DNA from: Lentisphaeria bacterium
GTDB lineage: Bacteria; Verrucomicrobiota; Lentisphaeria; Victivallales; UBA1829
Direction of reading: 5' to 3'
DNA length: 59,551 nt
Assembly: GCA_017456805.1 (NCBI GenBank)
Contig: JAFTIQ010000047.1
Location: forward strand, 1 to 59,551
Every line of letters starts with the position of its first letter. Position 1 is the stretch's first letter. The notes under the pieces were generated by a model. The model ran no database searches. It saw only the letters and a list, made by a program, of their open reading frames with translations, and was not told the origin of the DNA. Shown one piece after another: positions 7,631 through 17,200 of the stretch. The position numbers were made by a program, and so were the translations under genes.

Positions 7631-10360
7631 TTATATTTTATTGATTTTTATTCCTGCTGGTAATCCGAGATTGCGATCCCGGTTTCCGGAATTATTGCAT
7701 ATCTCGAAGGCAATTTCGTGCTTGCCGCGCGCAAGTGATACTTTCCAGTGATAAGGATAGGCTATACAAACACCTTGATCTGTTCCATCAATAATAAGCC
7801 GGGCAGAATCATTGACTTCAGCAAGGCAAATGATACAGTCCTCATTTCCCTGGACTTCGATTTCTGCTTTACAAACAGCCGGCCCTGAATAAGTTCCGTA
7901 ACCATATTCACGGAAATCGGCTTTATCTCTGAACACAAACTTTTCAGGAGACGCCGTTAAAACCGGAAAAGATTCCCCTCCCGGAGGCACTTTCGCACTG
8001 AAAACTCCGCGCAAATAAGGAGCATTTTCAAAAAATTGAGTTCCCGTAAAGGAGATTTTATTCAGAAGCGGAGAACAACCAGTTTTGAGCAGTTTTGTAA
8101 TATTGCATTCCAAGTCACGGCAGTCGCGGAACTCTGCCTTGACAAATTCAGCAGCCGAAACAGCTTTTCCATTGACAGAAAAAGAACCTTTTTTCAACAT
8201 ATTTTCTTCTACCGTCAGAAACACTTCAAACCCGGAAGCCGCCAAAAATTCCGTATGGAACTCTGTTATTCCGGAAAGAGAAAGATTCTCTTTTCCTGCT
8301 CGACTGAAAAGATCAATCATACCGCAGGTGCCGTTCCAGAACGTCAGCGGAACAGAATTGAATTCTTCAAAGTGAAGAGTCCATAATTCAGGAAGAGAAA
8401 TAACCGTTTCCGGAGAAAGGGAATCAAGCTCACTTGCCAATACAGACCCACCAGGTTCAAGAAAAAGTTTTTTCCCCTCAAAAGTCCCATTAAAAACAAA
8501 ATCAGAACGGTTGAAAATGAATGTATCTGCAGTTCCGCTGGAAGTTTCGAATTGACGGATGAGAACGGCTTCGCTGCCATTTCCTTTGAGTTCCGGGGCG
8601 GGAATAGGAGTAACGAAATCATCTGTATAATATTTTTTAGCAAATTCCCATTCCGGAACTTCCGGGAGATCGACGATTCGCGGAATCCTCCCCGTGACGA
8701 TAAGAGTTCCTCCTGCCTTGACATACTCTTCAAGAAATATTGCCGTGGATTTGATAATCTTATCGTTGTGGGCAACAATGAAATAAGGTCTTAACGATGC
8801 ATAGTCCTTCACAGATTGTTCTGCAAGAGTTATACTGTCAATAAGTTCAAAATCTCTTTGATGAGAAAGAAGGTCTTCTGCAGTTTGATGGAATAGAGCA
8901 TCAGGCGGTACTGCCTCAGGTGTCAAACATTTTAAAGTGACATCAGGATAGAGGAATCCTGTCTTGCAAACATGGGGCGCAGATAGTGTTTTACAGCGTT
9001 TTTTCAGGTATGCTATAAAATCTGCCATGTGCCGCCATTGACTGTGCTGGTAGAAGAGTGATGGGGGCGTTTCATCAAAGCTTTCACCTTCAATGGTATA
9101 ATCAAGCCCATGGATATTGTAATAGGTGATCCCCATAACGAGATGGTAGTCTGCCATAAATTTAAGATCCCGCAGACTGATACTGTCACCACCGACAGCG
9201 AAAGCATCTGCCCCGGCGGGTTTGTTTGCAAAACGAGCAGCAGATACGACAGTTTTCAATCCGAGGTGATGAGCAAGACTGCCCATTTTTCCGATTCCGG
9301 CACCTAAAGGGTCTCCGCATGGAATATCAAGATACTGAAGACAGCGCAATTCATTGGGCCAGCGCGTATTGGAAAATGAAAGATATTCTGAACGGCACAA
9401 ATGGCCTGCACTGAGAATACCATTCGCGTTGAGATACTTTTTCAAATGTCCGAGATAGTTTTGACAGAGCAATCTGTGGAGTGTAGTCCGGTAGTCATTG
9501 CGGATTTTCGCACTTTCTGAAGAGATTTCAAACTGCAAATGAACAATCACAGGAATAAGATCATAGCCATGATCATTTCGGAATTCTTCTGAGAAACGCC
9601 GGGTCCATGGGAAATAACCGTCCGGAGAAGGTTCATCAAGAAATGAGGAAACACACTCTTCTTTCAATCTTTCTGTCCCCCAAATCCGTTTGTACTCTTC
9701 GTGAGTGAATTCTATCAGACGATCTGTTGTTTCTTTGTTTAAAAGATCGGTATTGTGACGTCCTGCATCTCTGATGACTTCCACAACAATAATGCGGCAA
9801 TCTTCTGCCGGCGTATATTCGATTGCCATGCGAGTTCTGTTCATGGATCGGCGCCGATGCGGTAAAGCAACTTGACTGTATGGGGAATACGCTGTGATAT
9901 TGATATATGTCGAAGTCCATTGACTTCTCAAAGATCCGCAATATTCCGTAATGTCTGTAATTTTTCCTTGAGAAGTAACTTCGAATGCTTTCAGAAGAGC
10001 TCCCGTCTCTGAAAAGAATTCACGGATCTGTTCCCCTTTTTTACCATTGAATGTCAGAAAATTCAACCGGCTTGCGGCAAGTTCCGGGTAATTATTCATA
10101 ATACGGTTTCCGGCTGTCCCTGAAGGAAAATTATCTTCATCCCAGATCGAGAATTTTACATCATGCTGTTTCAATATATTGGTGACGGTCTGCAAAGCTT
10201 CAAACCATTGTTTGGATAAATAAGGAACCTTCATTCCTGCTCTGGCATGAAGATAAATCTCTTCAAACCCGACAGAACAAAGTATTTCTGCCTGCTTCTC
10301 AAGTTCATCTTTGCGAAGATCAGTATTAAGAAAATACTGAGCGGCAATATATTTCATCAT
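7631..10360 (-). CDS. GH106-like glycoside hydrolase (putative alpha-L-rhamnosidase), cytoplasmic
   Basis: A 909-aa protein without a signal peptide. The N-terminal half looks like a TIM barrel: GFEEIYLHARAG, FSIWDEDNFPSG, then FLDEPSPDGYFPWT and EEFRNDHGYDL, a pattern seen in GH106-related enzymes. A Rossmann-like region follows (YFIVAHNDKIIKS, AGGTLIVTG) and C-terminal beta-sandwich domains carry ARLIIDGTDQG. Family assignment is from these motifs and is moderate; another GH-A-like family is possible. It is the first gene of the operon, driven by the promoter at 10396-10424. There are two adjacent ATGs; the Shine-Dalgarno AGGAG better suits the second (10357). It is divergent from an AraC regulator. 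Confidence 0.65.
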   Translation of the reverse strand: MMKYIAAQYFLNTDLRKDELEKQAEILCSVGFEEIYLHARAGMKVPYLSKQWFEALQTVTNILKQHDVKFSIWDEDNFPSGTAGNRIMNNYPELAASRLNFLTFNGKKGEQIREFFSETGALLKAFEVTSQGKITDITEYCGSLRSQWTSTYINITAYSPYSQVALPHRRRSMNRTRMAIEYTPAEDCRIIVVEVIRDAGRHNTDLLNKETTDRLIEFTHEEYKRIWGTERLKEECVSSFLDEPSPDGYFPWTRRFSEEFRNDHGYDLIPVIVHLQFEISSESAKIRNDYRTTLHRLLCQNYLGHLKKYLNANGILSAGHLCRSEYLSFSNTRWPNELRCLQYLDIPCGDPLGAGIGKMGSLAHHLGLKTVVSAARFANKPAGADAFAVGGDSISLRDLKFMADYHLVMGITYYNIHGLDYTIEGESFDETPPSLFYQHSQWRHMADFIAYLKKRCKTLSAPHVCKTGFLYPDVTLKCLTPEAVPPDALFHQTAEDLLSHQRDFELIDSITLAEQSVKDYASLRPYFIVAHNDKIIKSTAIFLEEYVKAGGTLIVTGRIPRIVDLPEVPEWEFAKKYYTDDFVTPIPAPELKGNGSEAVLIRQFETSSGTADTFIFNRSDFVFNGTFEGKKLFLEPGGSVLASELDSLSPETVISLPELWTLHFEEFNSVPLTFWNGTCGMIDLFSRAGKENLSLSGITEFHTEFLAASGFEVFLTVEENMLKKGSFSVNGKAVSAAEFVKAEFRDCRDLECNITKLLKTGCSPLLNKISFTGTQFFENAPYLRGVFSAKVPPGGESFPVLTASPEKFVFRDKADFREYGYGTYSGPAVCKAEIEVQGNEDCIICLAEVNDSARLIIDGTDQGVCIAYPYHWKVSLARGKHEIAFEICNNSGNRDRNLGLPAGIKINKI

Positions 10361-10395
10361 CTGACTCCTGGTTGATTGAAATTTAATCTGAAACT

Positions 10396-10424
10396 AATAT
10401 ACTCTGCTGAATTTGTTTTTTCAA
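10396..10424 (-). promoter_or_regulatory. Sigma-70-like promoter of the GH106-GH28 operon
   Basis: On the minus strand, -35 TTGAAA (10419-10424) and -10 TATATT (10396-10401) are separated by exactly 17 bp. The -10 lies about 35 bp upstream of the first gene. It faces the AraC gene across a 174-bp intergenic region, where that regulator may bind. Confidence 0.7.
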
Positions 10425-10474
10425 TGACTTATATTTTAATGTATTGACCTATTTTATCAAAAATAAAGACAGGC

Positions 10475-10502
10475 TTGTATTTTCTCTTTACTGAATTATA
10501 TT
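10475..10502 (+). promoter_or_regulatory. Probable promoter of the AraC-family gene
   Basis: TTGTAT (10475-10480) and TATATT (10497-10502) are separated by 16 bp, 32 bp before the AraC ATG. A CAGGAG ribosome-binding site follows. Confidence 0.5.
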
Positions 10503-10534
10503 AACACTTGGAATGAACAGGAGTTCACAGAGCC

Positions 10535-11425
10535 ATGCGTGCCGTAAACCTGAATTTTTTCAAAACTGATGAATACATTTTTTCCAGAGATCCCGGATTT
10601 CATTTGCGAGCTGTGGCTATGGAACCGCAAAATGTTACAGTCCCCCATTGTCACGAGTTTACTGAATGTATTTTTATCACCAGAGGGTCTGGAAAACACA
10701 AATGTTCCAATCACGCGGAACAGACTGTTCAGCGCGGAGATATTCTGATTATTCCTCCGGGCGGTGTCCACAGTTATACGGATGTCAATGAAGATTTCTT
10801 TCTTATCAATCTGCTTTTTGATACAACACACCTTCCACCGGTTCTCCTTGAACTTTACACCCATCCTGGCTACAAGAAGCTTTTCCTGAAGGATTTTGCA
10901 CGTTATGGAGAGAGTGATTTCCCTATGCTTCATCCTGCAGACGAAGTTTTCAATGAGTTGGAATTTTTCGCCTATCAATTAGTTCGTTACAGTGCAGCAC
11001 CTGGAAAAAACTGCCGCAAGCTCGGGATATTCATGGTGCTGTTAAGCATACTGGCAGATGCGGAGAAAGAGATCGACGAAAAAACACCACAGGCGATCCT
11101 GGATATACCGAAACTTACAAATTTTATGCAAAATAATTTTCAAAGACAAATCTATCTTGAAGAATTGTCTCATCTTGCGGCTATGTCCAACGCAACATTG
11201 ATGCGTCATTTCCGGAATTCTCTCGGGATGACTCCTATGGTTTATCTGAGGACTCTGCGTCTCAAGCATTCGGCAGAACTGCTTTTAAACTCAAATATTT
11301 CCATAAAGGAAGTCGCTGATAATTCCGGTTTTTTTTCATTGAGTTATTTTTATAGAGTTTTTAAGGCTCATTTTGGTCTTTCTCCTGAAGAGTTCCGTCA
11401 CAGAAATGAAAAAAATAAGAGGTAA
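10535..11425 (+). CDS. AraC-family transcriptional regulator with cupin sensor
   Basis: A 296-aa regulator. Residues 1-110 form a cupin-like sensor (HCHEFTECIFITRGSG, then RGDILIIPPGGVHSY), the usual ligand-binding fold of sugar-responsive AraC proteins. Residues 190-292 carry two helix-turn-helix motifs: IYLEELSHLAAMSNATLMRH and ISIKEVADNSGFFSLSYFYR, followed by FGLSPEEFR. It is transcribed divergently from the GH106/GH28 operon and probably activates it in response to a pectin-derived sugar (inference from context). The last arginine codon and the stop codon lie inside the left terminal inverted repeat of a MITE-like element, so the native C-terminus may have been slightly altered by the insertion. 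Confidence 0.9.
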   Translation: MRAVNLNFFKTDEYIFSRDPGFHLRAVAMEPQNVTVPHCHEFTECIFITRGSGKHKCSNHAEQTVQRGDILIIPPGGVHSYTDVNEDFFLINLLFDTTHLPPVLLELYTHPGYKKLFLKDFARYGESDFPMLHPADEVFNELEFFAYQLVRYSAAPGKNCRKLGIFMVLLSILADAEKEIDEKTPQAILDIPKLTNFMQNNFQRQIYLEELSHLAAMSNATLMRHFRNSLGMTPMVYLRTLRLKHSAELLLNSNISIKEVADNSGFFSLSYFYRVFKAHFGLSPEEFRHRNEKNKR

Positions 11426-11613
11426 TTTCAAAAGTCCGGCAAAATTTGGCTGAAAAAAGATTGTTGATGAGTTGGAAATGGTAGTTTGAGCGTGGCTACC
11501 CAGCTTGTCCTCCGTAGCTTCAGCGAAGGAGGAAGAGTAACCACCGAAAACGCTCCATTTGCAGATCGCAACAAGAATTTTCTGCCATTTTTGAAGACTT
11601 TTGAAATTGCCTC
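11419..11613. mobile_element. MITE-like element, full copy (195 bp) with terminal inverted repeats
   Basis: The ends are inverted repeats of 18 bp with one mismatch: GAGGTAATTTCAAAAGTC on the left and GACTTTTGAAATTGCCTC on the right. The two halves are also imperfectly complementary along their length, so the transcript would fold into one long hairpin. ATAA occurs directly outside both ends (11415-11418 and 11614-11617), a possible target duplication. A separate small hairpin (TCCTCC at 11508-11513 pairing with GGAGGA at 11528-11533) occupies the tip and is missing from the copy at 59405. No transposase is encoded. Related copies lie at 53862-53939 and 59405-59551. Confidence 0.85.
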
Positions 11614-11988
11614 ATAAATCAAAAAATTCAACCATTTTACAAACCGCTTGGCTGATTTCTCATAACAGAGCAATGTTGTATCGCCGCTATCCGGTCGAGA
11701 ACTCTGACGTAAATAGTTTTCCCAAATTTCTTCGATTGGAATTGATACTTTATTTTTCATTTTCCTTGCCAGTTCCAGATGAAGGATTAATTCTTCTTTC
11801 TGTTCTGCAAGCAGAATAGGTCTCAACTTTACAGCAGCCCTTTGCGCATCTTTCTGATTCGTAATCGGTAAGCCGTTCTTGTCACGCAAAACAGATACTT
11901 TTGCGGCATTTCCAGTTTTTACTCTCAGATAATAATGATCCCCCTTTTAAAAAATAGAACCTGTTCCTTTTTCACGCCTACCTAACAT
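11428..11988 (-). pseudogene. Tyrosine integrase, N-terminal fragment with nonsense codon
   Basis: Reading from the ATG at 11988, the frame gives MLGRREKGTGSIF, a TAA stop at 11947-11949, then KGDHYYLRVKTGNAAKVSVL and onward through ITNQKDAQRAAVKLRP to LLCYEKSAKRFVKWL. This is the arm-binding and core-binding start of a phage-type tyrosine recombinase. Codon 14 is a stop, so only an internal TTG at 11889 could restart translation. The catalytic domain (R-H-R-Y) is absent: past 11613 the frame runs into the MITE-like element and ends at 11428 with element-encoded residues. Doubly broken and certainly inactive. It sits beside a tRNA 3' end, the usual place for such an integrase. Confidence 0.8.
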
Positions 11989-12009
11989 AAAATTACACCA
12001 AACAACAGG

Positions 12010-12031
12010 ATAAGGCTTACATAAGGCTTAC
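12010..12031. repeat. Tandem 11-bp direct repeats, possible integrase arm sites
   Basis: ATAAGGCTTAC occurs twice without a gap, between the broken integrase and the tRNA 3' end. Short direct repeats in this position are commonly arm-type binding sites of tyrosine integrases; that role is inferred. Confidence 0.5.
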
Positions 12032-12079
12032 AAAGCACTTCTTTACTATGTTTTTGAGCTCAGAAGCACGCATTTGATC

Positions 12080-12128
12080 GTGATTCTTAATCATTGGGTC
12101 CAAGGTTCGAGTCCTTGTGGGCGCACCA
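12080..12128 (+). pseudogene. tRNA-Lys(CUU) 3' portion, probable attachment-site remnant
   Basis: The sequence contains a tRNA 3' half: anticodon loop TTCTTAA with anticodon CUU (12086-12088), a 5-nt variable loop, a perfect T arm (CAAGG-TTCGAGT-CCTTG, 12101-12117), acceptor strand TGGGCGC, discriminator A and encoded CCA (12126-12128). Upstream, no acceptor or D arm can pair with it; only a GCTCAG string at 12058-12063 recalls a D arm. It is therefore a 3' fragment rather than a functional tRNA, as left by site-specific integration into a tRNA gene, and it lies about 90 bp from the broken integrase. Confidence 0.75.
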
Positions 12129-12207
12129 TTTTTTTTGTCCTTTTTCCGGTTTCCCTGAAGTTTTTGAGTGTAAAACTCTATGATTTTCTTATTCGACTTT
12201 TGGGGAA

Positions 12208-12236
12208 AAATTTGCCGGGGACGAATAACGCCCCCG
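12208..12236 (-). terminator. Possible intrinsic terminator after the GH78 gene
   Basis: On the minus strand CGGGGG (12231-12236) pairs with CCCCGG (12215-12220), followed shortly by AAATTTTT. It lies just past the stop of the rhamnosidase gene. The U tract is displaced by a few bases, so termination may be incomplete. Confidence 0.5.
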
Positions 12237-12242
12237 TATATA

Positions 12243-14237
12243 TCAGTTCTTAATATGAATGATCCCTGCCGGGGTTTTCAATCTCAATTCCGCATTGGTC
12301 AGAAGGGGTGAAACCTTATATTCATAACTTTTCCAGCCGGGGCTCGTCGGTTTCAAACCAAACAGATGTTCCACAATGATGTTTGCCGGACAACTCCCCC
12401 AGGGATGCGCCATGGAATGATCCTTTTCCCAGTATTCTGCAGTCAATGTCAAACCGGAATCCAGCATGGAAAGCCAGGAACGGTCAGAATCATTGATAAG
12501 AATATCAAGAGCTTGCTGATCATAGCCGTATTGGAACAGAACATCCAAATAGAACTGGATCGTGTAAAGGCTGCATCGAGGTCCATAATCTGCAACAAAT
12601 TTTGCAATTTTGGATTGTATATTTTCCGGGACAGCACCGCACCAGAGAGCCCACAAATTCGCATGGAGTGAACAGTTTTCAGAATCATATCCATCGCGAT
12701 AAAGCCCTTTTTTCCGATCAAAATAAATCCCCTGAAATGACGCAAAAGCTTCATCAGCAAGGTTTTTGAACGGTTCCGAATCTTTTCCGGCATAAGGAGC
12801 CCATTTTTCAAGCAGTCTCAAACCCGCATAGTTCAGGAAATTGGGAACTGCCAGAGCTTCTGCATTCAAATCGTAGTTTCCGATCTCATGATAGGGCCAA
12901 TCAATGATGTGTTTGCGCGGGAATTGACAGATAATTCCGTTCTGCATCAAATGATGATAGGAACAATCATTGACGAGCAAGTGCCAATTCCGTTTCAGCA
13001 AATCGAAATCTGCGGTATGCATCAGATATCGATCAAGAATTGGAAGGATCATCTGTTTCCATTCGACCGGCCAAGTCTGATGATGGATCAGGAATTCCAT
13101 ACTTTGAGAAGCGACCCGGGAATCGCCGGAAACTGCGAAATCAGTCCGCATGGTGACATAGGTATCCGCCTCATAACAGATCCGCTCCCGGCTGAAACAG
13201 TCGGTATACATATCCATATTGCAGTATTTGATGGTACGTTTACAGAGGTCATAGATCCGGTCAAGCGCATTGATGCCGGACTTCATATAAGAGTCATTAT
13301 CATCGAATGGAGCGTAAATTGCGATTTTTTCGATTTCCGGTTCTCCATCGAAACCGCAAATCTCAGCATAACGGAAAGAGCGCAAGCCGAAATGTTCCAG
13401 AATCTGCCCTTTTCCTTTGAAGTGCCATATTTCCTGATAGCAGGTATTTGCCCTTGTTTGAAAACGGACGCGATCTGCATCCAGCATTTCTTCTCCGAGA
13501 CGAAGCTCTACGAACGCATTTTTTTCTCCGGTCAAAGCGATCGATCCGATCATTTCCTGACCGAAATCACAGATCCACCGTCCATCAGCAGTCCGGCGTT
13601 TTGAAACAGGTTTATGATACGAAATGACATAATCGTAGGGAGCATCTTCGACTTCTATATCGGCGTCAATCAGAGTTGCGTTTTCCCACGGGATCTGATC
13701 AAACGGGAGAGTTTTCCATCCATCCGGCAGTTTTGTTCCGTCGAGATGTTCAAAATATTCTCCGGGACCGATATCCCCTTTGTAATAGCCGGTCACATTG
13801 GGGAACTCGTAACAGACTGGACGATATACGTCGTTGACATTCAAGATTTTCCAGTGTTCATCGGCATAAATCCCAAGGGATTCGCTTTCAATATTGATCC
13901 CGTAGGTTTCCCCTCTGAAAATGAGAGAGAGGACATGTCTCCCGGCACACAATTCCGGGAGGGAGAAGGTGTGCCGGACAAGAGCATTGTCATTCTGCGC
14001 ACGGAACGGCCCTGTTCCGATGAGTTTTCCATCGCAGTACAGTTTGAATTTCAGGAAACTGCCTCCGATGAGCCAGTTTGCATCTGTTCCGTCGTTGTTT
14101 ATTTTAAGACACTTATCCCGCAAATAAGAATGCCTGTCAGAAATAATACTGATTTTGGCATTACTGACGGAAGTCTTAAGTTCAAACTCCCGTCCGGCGA
14201 GAGTACTACCGATTGCTTGTATAAAAGTCTTTTTCAT
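12243..14237 (-). CDS. GH78 alpha-L-rhamnosidase, cytoplasmic
   Basis: A 664-aa enzyme expected to release terminal alpha-L-rhamnose. N-terminal beta domains about 1-310 (including DFGQEMIGSI at 224-233, as in rhamnosidases) are followed by a six-hairpin barrel about 320-600. DCFSRERICYEAD at 346-358 aligns with the family's acidic catalytic motif (DCPxRDERxGWxGD). The end carries the typical SMAHPWGSCPANI and a PTSPGWKSYEY block before the C-terminal beta domain. No signal peptide, so it acts on imported oligosaccharides. It is the last gene of the GntR/LacI-linked operon, 50 bp after the DUF6259-like gene. Shorter than many GH78 proteins (900-1100 aa), lacking extra N-terminal modules. The ribosome-binding site is weak. 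Confidence 0.88.
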   Translation of the reverse strand: MKKTFIQAIGSTLAGREFELKTSVSNAKISIISDRHSYLRDKCLKINNDGTDANWLIGGSFLKFKLYCDGKLIGTGPFRAQNDNALVRHTFSLPELCAGRHVLSLIFRGETYGINIESESLGIYADEHWKILNVNDVYRPVCYEFPNVTGYYKGDIGPGEYFEHLDGTKLPDGWKTLPFDQIPWENATLIDADIEVEDAPYDYVISYHKPVSKRRTADGRWICDFGQEMIGSIALTGEKNAFVELRLGEEMLDADRVRFQTRANTCYQEIWHFKGKGQILEHFGLRSFRYAEICGFDGEPEIEKIAIYAPFDDNDSYMKSGINALDRIYDLCKRTIKYCNMDMYTDCFSRERICYEADTYVTMRTDFAVSGDSRVASQSMEFLIHHQTWPVEWKQMILPILDRYLMHTADFDLLKRNWHLLVNDCSYHHLMQNGIICQFPRKHIIDWPYHEIGNYDLNAEALAVPNFLNYAGLRLLEKWAPYAGKDSEPFKNLADEAFASFQGIYFDRKKGLYRDGYDSENCSLHANLWALWCGAVPENIQSKIAKFVADYGPRCSLYTIQFYLDVLFQYGYDQQALDILINDSDRSWLSMLDSGLTLTAEYWEKDHSMAHPWGSCPANIIVEHLFGLKPTSPGWKSYEYKVSPLLTNAELRLKTPAGIIHIKN

Positions 14238-14286
14238 AATGTTAAACTGTTTTCAATTCCAGGATGGGAAAAGAAATCCTTTATGT

Positions 14287-17200
14287 TTATTCTTGTACGA
14301 TTGCTCCGACATCCTGAGGAGCAAGAGAAAGTTTGATATAAGCGGTCATGCCTCTAATTTCCGGAGTTATGATTTTATCGTTCCAGATATCGCGGTAGAC
14401 TGCTCCCTCTTTGTGCGGGATTGCAATAACGGTTCCAGTACGGCTTACAGGAGCGGCATTGTAAAACGTCCATACGGTTCTGTTTTTTCCGGGGAACCGG
14501 TTGGCGTAAACATTGCTCATCAAAGTCTGCACGCGGACTTCAGGGGCAACGGTCAGGAAGCAATCTTTATACGCTTTCTTGATTTTTGCAGCCTGATTGA
14601 GATGATCGCGGCTGTTGCTTTCGAAAAGGAACCATGTGAACATGCCGAGGGCATCACCGTTGAAGAAGGAATATTTCACCTGGGAAGGCTTGTTTCCGGC
14701 TTCAATACCGACCGCGGTACAGTGTACTTTGTATGTCGGGATCAGATAGCGGGATGCTGTAAACGGTGCATCAAATTCTGTGAAGTTTTTCAAATCGCCG
14801 CGGTCAAGCGCAGGACCGAAATATTCATTCAACTCCATAAAGTAGTATGAGATATAACCGTCAGCATACATGGAGGCGGAATCAGGAAGCCCGTATTCTG
14901 TCCAAATGGCTTTTTCATTCGGCAAAGATTTACGCAGTTTGCTGAGGAAATTGATGTCGCCTCTGACAGAGTTTGACGGGATGGGGTGTCCGTGAGCCGG
15001 GTTGTAACAGCGTGTTGCGTTAAAAGAACAAACGACATCGGAATAGATGATGGAAGCGCCGGTGTCAGCCATCAGTTTCGTCAAATCTTTGACCACCCAG
15101 TCAACCCATACGTTGTCCTCAAAACAGGTATATGTTTCAACATCGTTTGCCATCAACGAACCATTGGGGTGCATAAGCGCACGATCTTTGCTTCTGAGGA
15201 ACGCGGGGACATCTTTATTGGTGAAGCGGTCGCTCAGAGTATAGAGGGAGACGGGGATCCCTTTATCCTGCTGGAAACAGCGGATCAATTCACGGAAGTT
15301 TTTCAATCCGCCAACCATATTGTAGAAAGCTTCGCTTGACCAGTGACCGTATTTCATACGATCTTCTTTTTCATCGAAATGCCACCATAGATGAGCAAAT
15401 CCGGGGATTTCATTTGCTTTGAGCTGAAGATCAAATTCCAAATATTCGTTGATGTAATGTCTGGACTTGTCTTTGGGTGTCAGCGGGGGCATCTGCCACC
15501 AGCGTTGGCACAAAACAGAGGTATGATAGCAGGTATCATCAAAGTTGTTCAAGTAGTAAGCTTTGTTTTGAGCTTTATACGGTTTGTAAAAGCTGTCGAG
15601 GAACTTCTTATAGATCGCCATTGCACTGTGCCAGTCGCCATCGTGGGGCTGCCAGCGGACAGCAGAAAGACGGCGGCTCTGATTTGCGTTCAAATCGCAG
15701 AAGGGCTGCTGCAAGTTGACAGAACCGGACATTCCTTCCGCAGTTTTTGCCGCACGGTATTCATTTTTTGCACTGTCGCGGTTATCGCAGATGATGACCA
15801 GACCTTTTTTCTGTTCATGGTTGAAGAAGTCAAAGAACATGTGCATGAATTCCATGCCGTAAGCAGAACGGTAAGAGGCTTTTTTATTGGAAACCTCCGC
15901 ACGGAAACGGGGGAAGAAGATATAGTCTTCAGCCGTTTTTCCGATTGTCAGATCCTTGATATTTCCAATTGAAACAATGACATTGATATTTTTTGAACCG
16001 GTGTTTTTTACGGAACCGTTCCAAATCAAGTCTCCTGTTTTTCCGGGTTTGAGAGAGAGGGTGATCTCCAAATCCCGGATACCGTCAGCATCTCCGCGAA
16101 GTGTAAGGTATGCTGCATCGTTTTTGACGGAAGAGCGTATGACTTTGAAACTTCTTCCGGTGTAAGAGTTTTCACCGACTTGAACCAGCAAGCCGGATGC
16201 CGGGGAGAGTTTTCCAAAAGGAACAGAAGCAACAGAAAATCCGTTTTTCAAATCAAAAACATATTTTCCGAGAGACAGTTTTGCTGCAGCAAGTTTTACA
16301 GAAGCCTTCTGTTCCGGGGGCATTTGCGGTGCAAGCTGAACTGCCGGAGCATCACTCCTGCGGATGAAATCAAGGATCGTTCCATCGGAAGAGAGGGTCA
16401 GCGCAGCAGGATAGAAATCCACAGTCCAGCTGTTATAGTGCAGCACAAGGTCTTTCAGCACTTTTTCGGGATCAAGGGGGAGTGCAAAAACGTCAGCGGT
16501 GCGAGCTGTAAGTGCAAATGCTTTATTTCCAAGAGAATATGGGAATGCAGTATCTTTGCTTCCATCGGCATAAATCATTTCGACATGGAAGTTTTCCATA
16601 TCGTCAAGGCGCAGCGGACGGCTCGGCTGAGCAAAACGGATCTGCGCGTGGGGATTTATGCTGAAAGAGAGCAGATATGCTTCACGGGCTTTTTTGTTGA
16701 CCGGGATAACGATTTTATCGGCACGGGAAACCGGGCCGGCGAATTTCCGGCTGACCTTCTGATAAACCAGAGTAAACGTTTCCCTGTTTTTTTCGTCGTG
16801 ATATGGCGGTTTGATCAAGTTTTTGCCGGAAGATGCGACTTTGAAAGGGATCCCTTCAAAGGTGATATTTGCGGCTTTGAAATCAGGGAGGATTTCCTGC
16901 AGGATCCCATTGGTTTTCAATCCGTTGTCATACAAATCGCCGAGCGTGAAATTAAACTGTGAATCAAGAGAAATAAAGTCAAAGTTCGGCTTTTTATCGC
17001 CTTCGGGAAGAGTCGTCAAAGGAAGGGTTTCATGGAATTGCAGATCTGCGAATTCCAGAGACGATGCAGAATCGGTGGTTTTGAGGGTAACCTGCAACCC
17101 GTTCAGAGTCATACCCGTCGGAATTTTACCGATCACAGTATGATACATTCCGTCATTGACAGCGGTTGCAGTATCAAGAAGATTGTAAATGATTTTCTTG

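Noticed and set aside
12010..12031. CRISPR-like repeat
   Set aside because: Only two adjacent 11-bp copies, with no spacers and no cas genes in the window.
12049..12128. A complete tRNA-Lys gene
   Set aside because: The 3' half is perfect, but no 5' strand can pair with acceptor TGGGCGC, and the D arm and one anticodon-stem pair fail. Only a 3' fragment is supported.
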